A stretch of 64,000 nucleotides of DNA from JACCVL01 sp963704295 (GTDB lineage: Bacteria; Actinomycetota; Actinomycetes; Propionibacteriales; Nocardioidaceae), in the NCBI GenBank assembly GCA_963704295.1, contig OY969884.1:1674001-1738000 (forward strand), in the 5' to 3' direction. Positions 17,073-26,614 of the stretch are shown here, one piece after another. Made by a program: the position numbers and the translations under genes. The notes beneath the pieces are model-generated. The model saw only the letters and a program-made list of their open reading frames with translations, was not told the DNA's origin and searched no databases. Position 1 is the first letter of the stretch, and each line of letters opens with the position of its first letter.

Positions 17073-17675
17073 TCAGCTCCTCCAGCGCCCGCGGTGCACC
17101 ACCTCGTCCAGGGGACGCCGGCCGCGACCGGCCGAGCCGCGGACGGTGTCGCCGGCCGGGTGGCCGAGGGTGACGGCCCCGATCGGGTGGTGGTCAGCCG
17201 GGACGCCGAACGCGTTCCGGAGCGGCTCGATCCGGTCCGGTGGGACGCCGAAGAAGCAGGCGCCCAGTCCCTCGTCGACCGCGGCCAGCAGGACCAGCAG
17301 CGCCGCCATGCCGGTGTCGATGTCCCAGTACGGCGCCGGCCAGCGGGCCTCGTCCCGGTCGGTCCATCCCTTGTCCGGCTCCGCGTACCGGTCGAGGTAG
17401 GCACGCTTGCACGACAGCGGCACCACCACCACCGGCGCTGCCCGCATGCCCCGCGACCAGGCGTCACCGCCACGCCCGACGGGGGTGCTCGCCGACCAGA
17501 ACCGAGCCACGTCGGCCGGCGTGTCGAGCAGCAGGAAGGCCCACCCCTGGCTGAACCCCGCGCTGGGCCCGCGGTTGCCCGCGTCCAGCACCCGGTGCAC
17601 AACGGCGGGGTCGACCGGGTCGGAGGTGTACGAGCGGACCATGCGGCGGCGGCGAACCACCGTTGTGAACTCCAT
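17073..17675 (-). CDS. Nitroreductase-family flavoprotein
   Basis: A 200-residue protein of the FMN-dependent nitroreductase fold: MEFTTVVRRRRMVRSYTSDPVD (first part) is the typical FMN-phosphate arm, GNRGPSAGFSQGWAFLLL the second, and DEGLGACFFGVP the third. Such enzymes reduce nitro groups, quinones or flavins, and several act in cofactor modification; the substrate is unknown. ATG 17675 is only 16 bp from the divergent amidohydrolase start, so the two promoters overlap and may share a regulator. Confidence 0.88.
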   Translation of the reverse strand: MEFTTVVRRRRMVRSYTSDPVDPAVVHRVLDAGNRGPSAGFSQGWAFLLLDTPADVARFWSASTPVGRGGDAWSRGMRAAPVVVVPLSCKRAYLDRYAEPDKGWTDRDEARWPAPYWDIDTGMAALLVLLAAVDEGLGACFFGVPPDRIEPLRNAFGVPADHHPIGAVTLGHPAGDTVRGSAGRGRRPLDEVVHRGRWRS

Positions 17676-17691
17676 ACGGCAATGTTGACGC

Positions 17692-18897
17692 GTGCACCCA
17701 GACGACTTCGACGTGATGTGGCGCGACCTCGCCGTGATCGGGCGGGACGCCCGGACCGGCGGCTATCGCCGGCCCGGCTGGTCGGAGGCCGAGCAGGACT
17801 GCCGGCGGTGGTTTCTCGAGCAGGCAGGGGCCCGCGGTCTCGCGGTGGAGACGGACGGCAACGGCAACCTGGTCGCGTGGTGGGGCACCCCGGGGCCGGG
17901 CGGGGTGCTCACCGGCAGCCACCTCGACTCCGTGCCCGACGGCGGTGCCTTCGACGGGCCGCTCGGCGTGGTGTCCGCGCTGGCAGCGGTCGACCGGATG
18001 CGCGCCGCGGGGGTGCACCCGGCCCGGCCGCTCGGTGTGGTGGTCTTCGCCGAGGAGGAGGGTTCGCGGTTCGGCATCCCCTGTCTGGGCTCCCGGCTGC
18101 TCACCGGCGCACTGCCCGCCGACCGGGCCGTCGCGCTGCGGGATCGCGCCGACCGCCGGCTCGACGACGTGCTGGCCGAGCGGGAGACGCCGGAGACGCC
18201 CGGTCGTTCCGATCTGCTCCGGGACCCGGCGGTCTTCGTGGAGTTGCACGTCGAGCAGGGCCGCGACCTGGTGCACCGCGACGCGCCCGTCGGGGTCGCG
18301 TCGGCGATCTGGCCGCACGGCCGCTGGCGGCTGGAGTTCACCGGCCGGGCCGACCACGCCGGGACGACCGCGATGGACGACCGGCAGGACCCGATGCTCA
18401 CCTACGCGATGACGGCGCTGGCCGCGAACAAGCAGGCCCGGATCGCCGGCGCTCGTGCCACGGTCGGCCGGGTCGAGGTGCACCCGGGCGGGACCAACGC
18501 GATCCCGTCTAGCGTCCGGGCCTGGCTGGACGCGAGGGCCGCGGACGACGAGACGCTGCAGCGGCTGGTCCGGACCATCGCGCAGCAGGCGAGCGAGCGC
18601 GCCGCCCGGGACGGGACCGGGTTCGCGGTCGAGGCCGAGGCGGTCAGCGGCCGGGTGGAGTTCGCCGCGCCGCTGCGCGACGACCTTGCCGGGCTGCTGG
18701 GCGGCGCGCCGGTGCTGGCGACCGGCGCCGGGCACGACGCCGGTGTGTTGGCCGCTGCCGGGGTGCCGTCGGCGATGATCTTCGTCCGCAACCCGACCGG
18801 CGTCTCGCACTCCCCCGCCGAGCGTGCCGAGCCGGCGGACTGCGAGGCCGGCGTGACCGCGCTGACCACGGCTCTGACCTCCCTGCTGTCCGGCTGA
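17692..18897 (+). CDS. M20-family amidohydrolase (allantoate amidohydrolase / N-carbamoyl-amino-acid hydrolase type)
   Basis: A 401-residue dimetal amidase. Metal ligands are visible in TGSHLDSVPDGGAFDGPLG (His and bridging Asp), VFAEEEGSRF (Glu), LHVEQG (His) and the C-terminal TGAGHDAGVL (His); GRADHAGTTAMDDRQDP marks the dimerisation/substrate domain. The family hydrolyses allantoate, ureidoglycine, N-carbamoyl amino acids or similar ureido compounds. Relatives are found in actinobacterial hut clusters, where a role on formylated or formimino-glutamate has been proposed, so the proximity of hutH is suggestive. The start is GTG 17692. The exact substrate is an inference. Confidence 0.82.
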   Translation: MHPDDFDVMWRDLAVIGRDARTGGYRRPGWSEAEQDCRRWFLEQAGARGLAVETDGNGNLVAWWGTPGPGGVLTGSHLDSVPDGGAFDGPLGVVSALAAVDRMRAAGVHPARPLGVVVFAEEEGSRFGIPCLGSRLLTGALPADRAVALRDRADRRLDDVLAERETPETPGRSDLLRDPAVFVELHVEQGRDLVHRDAPVGVASAIWPHGRWRLEFTGRADHAGTTAMDDRQDPMLTYAMTALAANKQARIAGARATVGRVEVHPGGTNAIPSSVRAWLDARAADDETLQRLVRTIAQQASERAARDGTGFAVEAEAVSGRVEFAAPLRDDLAGLLGGAPVLATGAGHDAGVLAAAGVPSAMIFVRNPTGVSHSPAERAEPADCEAGVTALTTALTSLLSG

Positions 18898-18922
18898 CCG
18901 GCTGACCGGCTGACCGGCTGAC
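18891..18922. repeat. 8-bp tandem repeat across the amidohydrolase stop codon
   Basis: CGGCTGAC is repeated four times, the first copy containing the TGA stop codon of the amidohydrolase gene. Because 8 is not a multiple of 3, later copies place TGA in the other frames. Confidence 0.85.
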
Positions 18923-18937
18923 CGGCGCCGGCGTGAC

Positions 18938-19372
18938 CTACGCGGGCGTGACCTGCGCGGGCGTGCAGCAGGCGACGTCGTCCGCCTGTCTCGTCGCCCC
19001 CTCCGGGGCCGGGTCGAGGACCGTGTAGACCTCCCACTCGAGGTCGTGCGGGTCACCGTGCACCCAGAACTTGTCCTGTCGGGCGTAGCAGCAGACCGTG
19101 TCACGCTCGTCCTGGCTGACCAGTCCGCGCTCGCTGAGGCGCCGCTGCCACATGTCGACGTCGGTGGTCGTCTCCACCTCCACCCCGAGGTGGTCCACCC
19201 CTCCGCTCGTCCCGGCCTGCTCGATCAGCACCAGCTTCAGCGGGGGGTCGGCCACGACGAAGTTCGCGTAGCCCGGCCGTCGCTTGGCGGGCTGCTCGCC
19301 GAACAGTGCGGTGTAGAAGCGGGTCGCAGTCTCGACGTCCTCGACGGCGAGTGCGAGCTGAAGACGGGACAT
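18938..19372 (-). CDS. arsI: ArsI/CadI-family metalloenzyme (vicinal oxygen chelate fold)
   Basis: A 144-residue glyoxalase-fold protein starting MSRLQLALAVEDVETATRFY, with AKRRPGYANF, VDHLGVEVE, the vicinal cysteines in TVCCYARQDKFWV and a second pair in VACCTPAQV. These are landmarks of CadI (cadmium-induced protein of M. tuberculosis) and of ArsI, the C-As lyase that removes methyl or aryl groups from organoarsenicals. ATG 19372 has AGGAGG eight bases upstream. It is divergent from an ArsR-type repressor with an operator region between them. Whether the substrate is an organoarsenical or only metal binding is involved cannot be told; arsI is used as the closest symbol. Confidence 0.85.
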   Translation of the reverse strand: MSRLQLALAVEDVETATRFYTALFGEQPAKRRPGYANFVVADPPLKLVLIEQAGTSGGVDHLGVEVETTTDVDMWQRRLSERGLVSQDERDTVCCYARQDKFWVHGDPHDLEWEVYTVLDPAPEGATRQADDVACCTPAQVTPA

Positions 19373-19408
19373 GGTCGTCCTCCTCGGGCTTCGGGGCGAC
19401 GGTTCGCC

Positions 19409-19471
19409 CATCGACGTTGATCTATGTGATGAGGAGGATAGGCAACTCATCGACGAAGATCAATGATTGAT
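19409..19471. promoter_or_regulatory. ArsR operator region between arsI and arsR
   Basis: The block CATCGACG-N2-GATC-N-ATG occurs twice (19409-19426 and 19448-19465, 39 bp apart). A perfect palindrome ATCAAT-G-ATTGAT lies at 19459-19471, and a near palindrome ATCGACGTTGAT at 19410-19421. AT-rich ATCAA/TTGAT inverted repeats are typical ArsR/SmtB sites. One site flanks each of the divergent genes. Confidence 0.7.
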
Positions 19472-19501
19472 CCGGATCGACTCGTCGGTCACGATGGCGG
19501 C

Positions 19502-19864
19502 ATGCCCCGAACGCTCCCCCTCCTCGAACCGGCGGCCGCCGCACCGGGCGATCTGACCTGCTGCGAGCCGCTCGCTGCCGGCCCGCTGGACGCCGACCAG
19601 GCAGGTGAGCTGGCCCGCCGGCTGAAGGTGCTCGCCGACCCGGCGCGGCTGCGCGTGCTGTCCCTGCTGCTTGCCGCGGACGGCCAGGGGGTGTGCACCT
19701 GTGACCTGGTCGGCCCGCTCGGGCTGTCCCAGCCCACCGTGACCCACCACCTCGGGCGGCTGGTCTCGGTCGGCCTGGTCCGCGGCGAGCGGCGCGGCCG
19801 CTGGACGTGGTACCGCGCTGTGCCGGAGGCGCTGGACGGGCTCACCGCATTGCTGCGGGCCTGA
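19502..19864 (+). CDS. arsR: ArsR-family metalloregulator
   Basis: A 120-residue winged-helix repressor: LARRLKVLADPARLRVLSLL, then CTCDLVGPLGLSQPTVTHHL as recognition region and GLVRGERRGRWTWYRAV as wing. A vicinal Cys pair near the N-terminus (DLTCCEPL) and the Cys in CTCDL resemble the three-Cys As(III) site described for Corynebacterium ArsR1, unlike the E. coli site. ATG 19502 is preferred; ATG 19463 lies inside the operator palindrome and would add 13 unconserved residues. Divergent arsI is the likely target. Confidence 0.88.
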   Translation: MPRTLPLLEPAAAAPGDLTCCEPLAAGPLDADQAGELARRLKVLADPARLRVLSLLLAADGQGVCTCDLVGPLGLSQPTVTHHLGRLVSVGLVRGERRGRWTWYRAVPEALDGLTALLRA

Positions 19865-19908
19865 GCCCAGGGGCACGTCGTGGCGGCGAGGGGTAGGCTG
19901 AGCGACGT

Positions 19909-19997
19909 ACGACAGGGGAGCGCCCGCGGGCGCTGAGAGTGCGGACCCAACCGCAGACCCTCGAACCTGATCCGGTTAGCACCGGCGATAGGGAGTC
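19909..19997 (+). ncRNA. TPP riboswitch (THI element)
   Basis: Conserved THI pieces are all present in order: GGGGAGC, CTGAGAGTGCGG, ACCGCAGACCC, GAACCTGATCCGGTTAGC and GGCGATAGGGAGT. A -10-like TAGGCT at 19893-19898 lies just upstream. The aptamer binds thiamine pyrophosphate and normally turns off the downstream gene. Here it precedes a thiamine-type ABC transporter, and a Shine-Dalgarno-sequestering hairpin sits between aptamer and start codon. Confidence 0.95.
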
Positions 19998-20051
19998 GGG
20001 ATCCTCTTGCCGTTCGCCGCGTCGCGGGCAGCCACGACGCCGGGAACGGCC

Positions 20052-20073
20052 CCCTCCTGCATCTTGAGGAGGG
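20052..20073 (+). promoter_or_regulatory. Anti-SD hairpin (riboswitch expression platform)
   Basis: CCCTCCT (20052-20058) can pair perfectly with AGGAGGG (20067-20073) over an 8-base loop. The second arm is the ribosome binding site of the ABC binding protein (ATG 20082). This hairpin would hide the site and fits TPP control at the level of translation initiation. Confidence 0.75.
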
Positions 20074-20081
20074 CATCACAG

Positions 20082-21221
20082 ATGACGGGCAACACCGATC
20101 GTCCCGCCGATCGTCCCGCCGATCGCCCCGCCGATCGCCCCGCCGATCGCCCCGCCGTCCGGCGCACCGCCCGGATCGGATCCGCGCTGCTCGCCACGGC
20201 GGTGTTAGCCGCCTGCTCGACGCTGGGCGGAGCCGACTCGGACGACCCAGCCGGCACAACCGGGACCGACACGGTCGTCCTGGTCACCCACGACTCGTTT
20301 GCCGTGGACCGGCAGCTGCTCGCCACCTTCGAGCGCCGCACCGGCCTGGACGTGCGGATCACCGCGCCCGGCGACGCGGGGACGCTGGTCAACCAACTGG
20401 TCCTCACCGAGGACGCTCCGCTCGGCGACGCGGTCTTCGGCATCGACAACGCGTTCGCGTCCCGGGCGTTGGACGCCGGGATCCTGGCGGCTTACACCTC
20501 GCCGCTGACGCCGCCCGCGGCGGACCGCTTCGCCCTCGACGACACCGACCGGTTGACCGCCATCGACTACGGCGACGTGTGCATCAACGTGGACCGCACC
20601 TGGTTCGCCGAGCGCGACCTGGCCGAGCCGCGCACCCTCGAGGATCTGGCCGATCCGACCTACGAGGACCTGCTGGTGGTGACCAATCCGGCCACCTCGT
20701 CGCCTGGGCTGTCGTTCCTGCTGACGACCGTCGCCGCCTTCGGCGAGGACGGCTGGCAGCGGTACTGGGCCGAGCTCGTCGACAACGGAGTCAAGGTCGC
20801 GGACAGCTGGTCGGACGCCTACTTCGTCGACTTCTCCGGCTCGCAGGGCGAGGGTCCGCGTCCGATCGTCCTGTCCTACGCGAGCTCGCCGCCGGCCGAG
20901 GTGTCCGGCCGGAACATCCAGCCGCCGACCCGAGCCCTGCTGGACACCTGCTTCCGGCAGGTCGAGTACGCCGGCGTGCTGGCGGGGGCAGCGAACCCCG
21001 AGGGGGCCCAAGAGCTGATCGACTTCATGCTGACCACCCGTTTCCAGCAGACCATCCCGGTGAAGATGTACATGTACCCGGTGCTGAAGCGGGCCGACCT
21101 GCCCCGCACCTGGGCTCGGTTCGGTCCGCTCTCCGAGGACCCGTTCGCCATCCCGGCGGACGACATCGGCGCCAACCGCGAGCAGTGGATCGACCAGTGG
21201 ACCGAGGTCGTCGTCGGCTGA
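20082..21221 (+). CDS. thiB: Thiamine-type ABC transporter substrate-binding lipoprotein
   Basis: A 379-residue protein. The start ATG 20082 follows AGGAGGG by eight bases. Unusual N-terminus: about five copies of the tetrapeptide D-R-P-A (encoded by five 12-bp repeats at 20097-20156) precede a basic stretch and a lipoprotein signal ending LAAC. The mature part is an extracellular solute-binding fold (VTHDSFAVDRQLLATFERRTG, DYGDVCINVDRTWF, ATSSPGLSFLL), as in ThiB. The TPP riboswitch in the leader and downstream permease/ATPase genes support import of thiamine or a derivative. Confidence 0.88.
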   Translation: MTGNTDRPADRPADRPADRPADRPAVRRTARIGSALLATAVLAACSTLGGADSDDPAGTTGTDTVVLVTHDSFAVDRQLLATFERRTGLDVRITAPGDAGTLVNQLVLTEDAPLGDAVFGIDNAFASRALDAGILAAYTSPLTPPAADRFALDDTDRLTAIDYGDVCINVDRTWFAERDLAEPRTLEDLADPTYEDLLVVTNPATSSPGLSFLLTTVAAFGEDGWQRYWAELVDNGVKVADSWSDAYFVDFSGSQGEGPRPIVLSYASSPPAEVSGRNIQPPTRALLDTCFRQVEYAGVLAGAANPEGAQELIDFMLTTRFQQTIPVKMYMYPVLKRADLPRTWARFGPLSEDPFAIPADDIGANREQWIDQWTEVVVG

Positions 21222-22888
21222 GCACCGGCCGGTTTCCACCGGCCGGGCCCGCGCTGGCGCTGCTGTTGACGGCAGCGGTGCCGCTGGCCTTCCTGGGTGT
21301 GTTCTTCGCCTGGCCGGTGGCAGCGATCGTGCAGCGCGGGCTGGTGAGTGGCGGCGGGCTCGACCTCGGTGGGTTCGCCGAGGTGTTCGGGACCGACCGC
21401 ACCTGGCGGGTGATCGGCCAGACGCTGGCCCAGTCGGTGGTCGGAACCTCGCTCGCGGTCCTGCTCGGGCTGCCGGGCGCGTACGTGCTGTACCGCTGCC
21501 GCTTCCGCGGCCGCACCGCCGTCCGTGCGCTCGTGACGGTTCCGTTCGTCCTGCCGACGGTCGTGGTCGGAGTCGCCTTCCGCGGGCTCCTCGTGCCTGG
21601 TGGTCCGCTCGGGTTCCTGCACGCCGACCAGACGTTCGGTGCGGTGGTGGCCGCGCTGGTGTTCTTCAACTACGCGGTGGTCGTCCGCACGGTCGGGTCA
21701 ATGTGGTCGCATCTCGACCCTCGCCCCGAGCAGGCGGCCCGCTCGCTCGGAGCCACGCCGTGGCAGGCCTTCCGTGCGGTGACGCTGCCGGCCCTCACGC
21801 CGGCCATCGCCGCGGCGGCCTCGTTGGTCTTCCTGTTCTGCGCCACGTCGTTCGGGACCGTGCTGGTCCTCGGCGGGCCGTCGTACGGGACGGTGGAGAC
21901 CGAGATCTGGGTGCAGACGACGCAGTTCCTCGACTTGCGCACCGCCGCGGTCCTCTCGCTCGTCCAGCTCGGCGTGGTGGCCGCGAGCCTGCTACTGGCG
22001 GCTCGGGCCCGCCGGCGCCGGGAGACGGCACTGCGGGTGCAGGCGGAGCAGGCGACCGACCACCCGCTGCGTCGCGAGGACCTGGCCGCCGCCGGCGTCA
22101 CCGCTGTCGTGGTCGGTGGGCTGCTGCTCACGCCCCTGGTGTCACTGCTGGTGGGCTCGCTGCGGACACCGGAGGGCTGGGGGCTGGACAACTACGCCAA
22201 CCTCAGCGGCCGGGGCACCCGCGGGGCGCTCGAAGTCTCGGTGTGGGACGCCGCCCTCAACTCGCTGCGGGTGGCGGTCGACGCCACCTGGATCGCGATG
22301 CTCGTCGGGGTGTCGATCTGCCTGGTCTTGTCCCGCCGGCCGCGACGCCCTACCTCCCGCCGGCTGCTGGGCGTCCTCGACGGGGTCTTCATGCTGCCGC
22401 TCGGCGTGTCCGCGGTGACCGTCGGCTTCGGTTTCCTCATCACGCTGAACCGTCCACCGCTGGACCTGCGCTCCTCCATCGTGCTGATCCCGATCGCGCA
22501 GGCAGTCGTCGCCGTGCCGCTGGTGATCCGCACTCTGCTCCCCGTGCTGCGCTCGATCGACCCGCGGCTGCGCGAGGCGGCCGCCGTGCTCGGCGCCGGG
22601 CCGGGGCGGATGTTCGCGGTCGTCGACCTGCCGGTGCTCGGCCGGTCGCTGGGCCTGGCGGTCGGCTTCTGCTTCGCGGTGAGCCTCGGCGAGTTCGGCG
22701 CCACCAGCTTCCTGGCCAGACCCGACCGGCCCACGCTGCCGGTGGTCATCTTCCGGCTCATCGGCCGGCCCGGCGGGGACAACCTGGGCATGGCGCTGGC
22801 CGCCTCGGTGGTCCTCGCCGCGGTCACGACCGTGGTGATCGGCGTCGCCGAGCGGATGCGGCTGCAGTCGGCGGGAGCCGAGCTGTGA
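21197..22888 (+). CDS. thiP: Thiamine ABC transporter permease (fused two-half ThiP type)
   Basis: About 563 residues with some twelve transmembrane helices, two copies of a six-helix permease. Each half carries an EAA loop: EQAARSLGATPWQAFRAVTLP and LREAAAVLGAGPGRMFAVVDLP. The reading frame has no good start after the thiB stop; GTG 21197 overlaps the end of thiB by 25 bp and gives a basic N-terminus before the first helix, so translational coupling is likely. CTG or internal starts are possible. It overlaps the ATPase gene by four bases (GTGA). Confidence 0.88.
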   Translation: MDRGRRRLSTGRFPPAGPALALLLTAAVPLAFLGVFFAWPVAAIVQRGLVSGGGLDLGGFAEVFGTDRTWRVIGQTLAQSVVGTSLAVLLGLPGAYVLYRCRFRGRTAVRALVTVPFVLPTVVVGVAFRGLLVPGGPLGFLHADQTFGAVVAALVFFNYAVVVRTVGSMWSHLDPRPEQAARSLGATPWQAFRAVTLPALTPAIAAAASLVFLFCATSFGTVLVLGGPSYGTVETEIWVQTTQFLDLRTAAVLSLVQLGVVAASLLLAARARRRRETALRVQAEQATDHPLRREDLAAAGVTAVVVGGLLLTPLVSLLVGSLRTPEGWGLDNYANLSGRGTRGALEVSVWDAALNSLRVAVDATWIAMLVGVSICLVLSRRPRRPTSRRLLGVLDGVFMLPLGVSAVTVGFGFLITLNRPPLDLRSSIVLIPIAQAVVAVPLVIRTLLPVLRSIDPRLREAAAVLGAGPGRMFAVVDLPVLGRSLGLAVGFCFAVSLGEFGATSFLARPDRPTLPVVIFRLIGRPGGDNLGMALAASVVLAAVTTVVIGVAERMRLQSAGAEL

Positions 22889-23961
22889 GCGCCGCCGCCG
22901 GCGGGCCAGCCGGACTGCGGGTGCACCGACTCACGGTGAGCTTCGGTCCCACCCGGGCGGTCGACGAGGTGAGCCTGGTGGTGGCGCCGGGCGAGGTGCT
23001 CGCCCTCCTCGGCCCGTCCGGGTGCGGGAAGTCCACCCTGCTCCGCACCGTGGCCGGGCTGGAGCCGGCACCTCCCGGAACGGTGGCCTGGGCCGGCCAG
23101 GACCTGGCCACGGTCCCCGTGCACCGCCGCGGCTTCGGTCTGATGTTCCAGGACGGCCAGTTGTTCCCGCACCGCGACGTGGCCGGGAACGTCGCCTTCG
23201 GGCTGCACATGGCCCGAGTGCCGCGGACCGACCGGGCGAGCCGGGTCGAGGAGCTGCTCGACCTCGTCGGCCTCACCGGCGCGGCCGGCCGGCCGGTCGC
23301 GACCCTGTCCGGCGGTGAGCAGCAACGGGTGGCGCTGGCCCGCTCGCTCGCCCCCCGCCCCAGGCTGCTGCTGCTCGACGAGCCGCTGTCGGCGCTGGAC
23401 CGCTCGTTGCGCGACCGGCTCGGCACCGACCTGCAGCAGATCCTGCGCCGGACCGGGACGACCGCGCTCTACGTGACTCACGACCATGACGAGGCCTTCA
23501 CCGTCGCGGACCGGGTGGCGGTGATGGTGGCGGGCCGGTTGCTGCAGACCGCGGCACCGCACGAGCTGTGGCGCCACCCGGCCGACGAGGTGGTCGCTCG
23601 CTTCCTCGGCTACCGCTGGTTCGTGCCGGCTGCCGGCCTGGCCGCCGGCACACCCCCCGGCGTCACCGGCGATGCCGTGCTCGGGCTCCGGCCGGAGTCG
23701 CTGGTGGTCGACCCTGCCGGCCCGCTCGAGGCCGTCGTCGTGTCGCGGCACCTCACCCGGGCCGGCACCAGTCTCGAGGTGCACCCGTGCTGGCTCCCCG
23801 CCGCCGGCGGGGACCTGGCCGAGCGGCTGAGCGGTCTGCGGGTGTGGACGCCAGGCGCCTGGCCTGGAGCGGTGCGCGGGTCCGTACGGTTGCGGCTGGA
23901 GCCGGCCGCGGTCGCGATCCTCGGTGGTTCCGATTTTGGGGAACAGCAGCAGACTCACTAG
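22885..23961 (+). CDS. thiQ: ABC transporter ATP-binding protein (thiamine type)
   Basis: A 358-residue ATPase with Walker A GPSGCGKST, Q-loop in MFQDGQLFPH, signature LSGGEQQRVALARSL, Walker B LLLLDEPL and H-loop THDHDE. A C-terminal extension of about 110 residues (VLGLRPESLVVDP...) is a TOBE-like domain, so the protein is longer than E. coli ThiQ and resembles CysA/FbpC ATPases. The start GTG 22885 overlaps the permease stop. It ends just before the dnaK promoter. Confidence 0.85.
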   Translation: MSAAAGGPAGLRVHRLTVSFGPTRAVDEVSLVVAPGEVLALLGPSGCGKSTLLRTVAGLEPAPPGTVAWAGQDLATVPVHRRGFGLMFQDGQLFPHRDVAGNVAFGLHMARVPRTDRASRVEELLDLVGLTGAAGRPVATLSGGEQQRVALARSLAPRPRLLLLDEPLSALDRSLRDRLGTDLQQILRRTGTTALYVTHDHDEAFTVADRVAVMVAGRLLQTAAPHELWRHPADEVVARFLGYRWFVPAAGLAAGTPPGVTGDAVLGLRPESLVVDPAGPLEAVVVSRHLTRAGTSLEVHPCWLPAAGGDLAERLSGLRVWTPGAWPGAVRGSVRLRLEPAAVAILGGSDFGEQQQTH

Positions 23962-23962
23962 A

Positions 23963-23983
23963 GTTGAGCCTGGCAGACTCAAG
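23963..23983 (+). promoter_or_regulatory. HAIR element (HspR operator) and dnaK promoter
   Basis: GTTGAGC-N7-ACTCAAG matches the HspR operator consensus CTTGAGT-N7-ACTCAAG in 12 of 14 positions. It lies directly after a probable promoter, TTGGGG-17-TAGAGT, whose -10 box is at 23959-23964, so bound HspR would cover the transcription start. Confidence 0.88.
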
Positions 23984-24027
23984 GCTCCGGACGGGAGCCC
24001 TGACCCGATCTTCCAGGAGGAACTCCC

Positions 24028-25916
<1,889 letters not shown>

Positions 25917-25920
<4 letters not shown>

Positions 25921-26594
25921 GCGAATCCGCGCACGAGCAGGACGGTCCGGCCGCCGAGGCCTCTCCACAGGAGGGGCCCGGCAGCCCGGCCGAGGCCGGC
26001 TCCGACATCGACGGTCCCGCCGCCGAGCCGGACCCCGAGCCGGGTGCGCCGGAACAGGACGTGACGGCCGAGCTGGTTCGCGAGCTCGATGAGCGCACCG
26101 CCGACCTGCAGCGGCTGCAGGCCGAGTACGTCAACTACAAGCGCCGCGTGGACCGCGATCGCGACGTGGTGCGGGAGACTGCGCGGGCGAATGTACTCAC
26201 CGGGTTGCTGAGCGTGCTCGACGATCTCGACCGGGCCCGTGAGCACGGCGAGCTGACCGGTGGCTTCAAGGCGGTCGCCGACTCGTTGGAGCGCACGCTC
26301 GAGGGGCTCGGGTTGGAACGATTCGGAGAGACCGGTGAGCCGTTCGATCCTCAGGTCCACGAGGCGCTGATGCACGATCACGACGACGACGTCGTCGACG
26401 GGCCGACCGTGCGGACCATCCTGCAGCCCGGTTACCGGGTCGGGGAGCGGGTGTTGCGGCCGGCGCGGGTGGCGGTCGTCGAGCCGCGGCCGGATCCTCC
26501 CGGGTCCGAGCGGCAGGGCGGCTCCACCGATGGTGTCGCCATCGGCGACGGTGCCGACGTCCCCGATGGTGACGCGGGGTCCCGTACCGACTGA
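25917..26594 (+). CDS. grpE: Nucleotide exchange factor GrpE
   Basis: A 225-residue protein with an acidic disordered N-terminus (about 50 residues), the long dimer helix (LVRELDERTADLQRLQAEYVNYKRR in part), and the beta-domain ending GYRVGERVLRPARVAVV. It releases ADP from DnaK. The tail after this (about 40 residues, Gly/Asp/Ser) is longer than usual. GTG 25917 overlaps the dnaK stop by four bases, so translation is coupled. Confidence 0.96.
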
Positions 26595-26614
26595 TCGAGG
26601 AGGAGGTGTGTGCG

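Noticed and set aside
19463..19501. Earlier ATG start for arsR
   Set aside because: It lies inside the operator palindrome and adds 13 residues not typical of the family.
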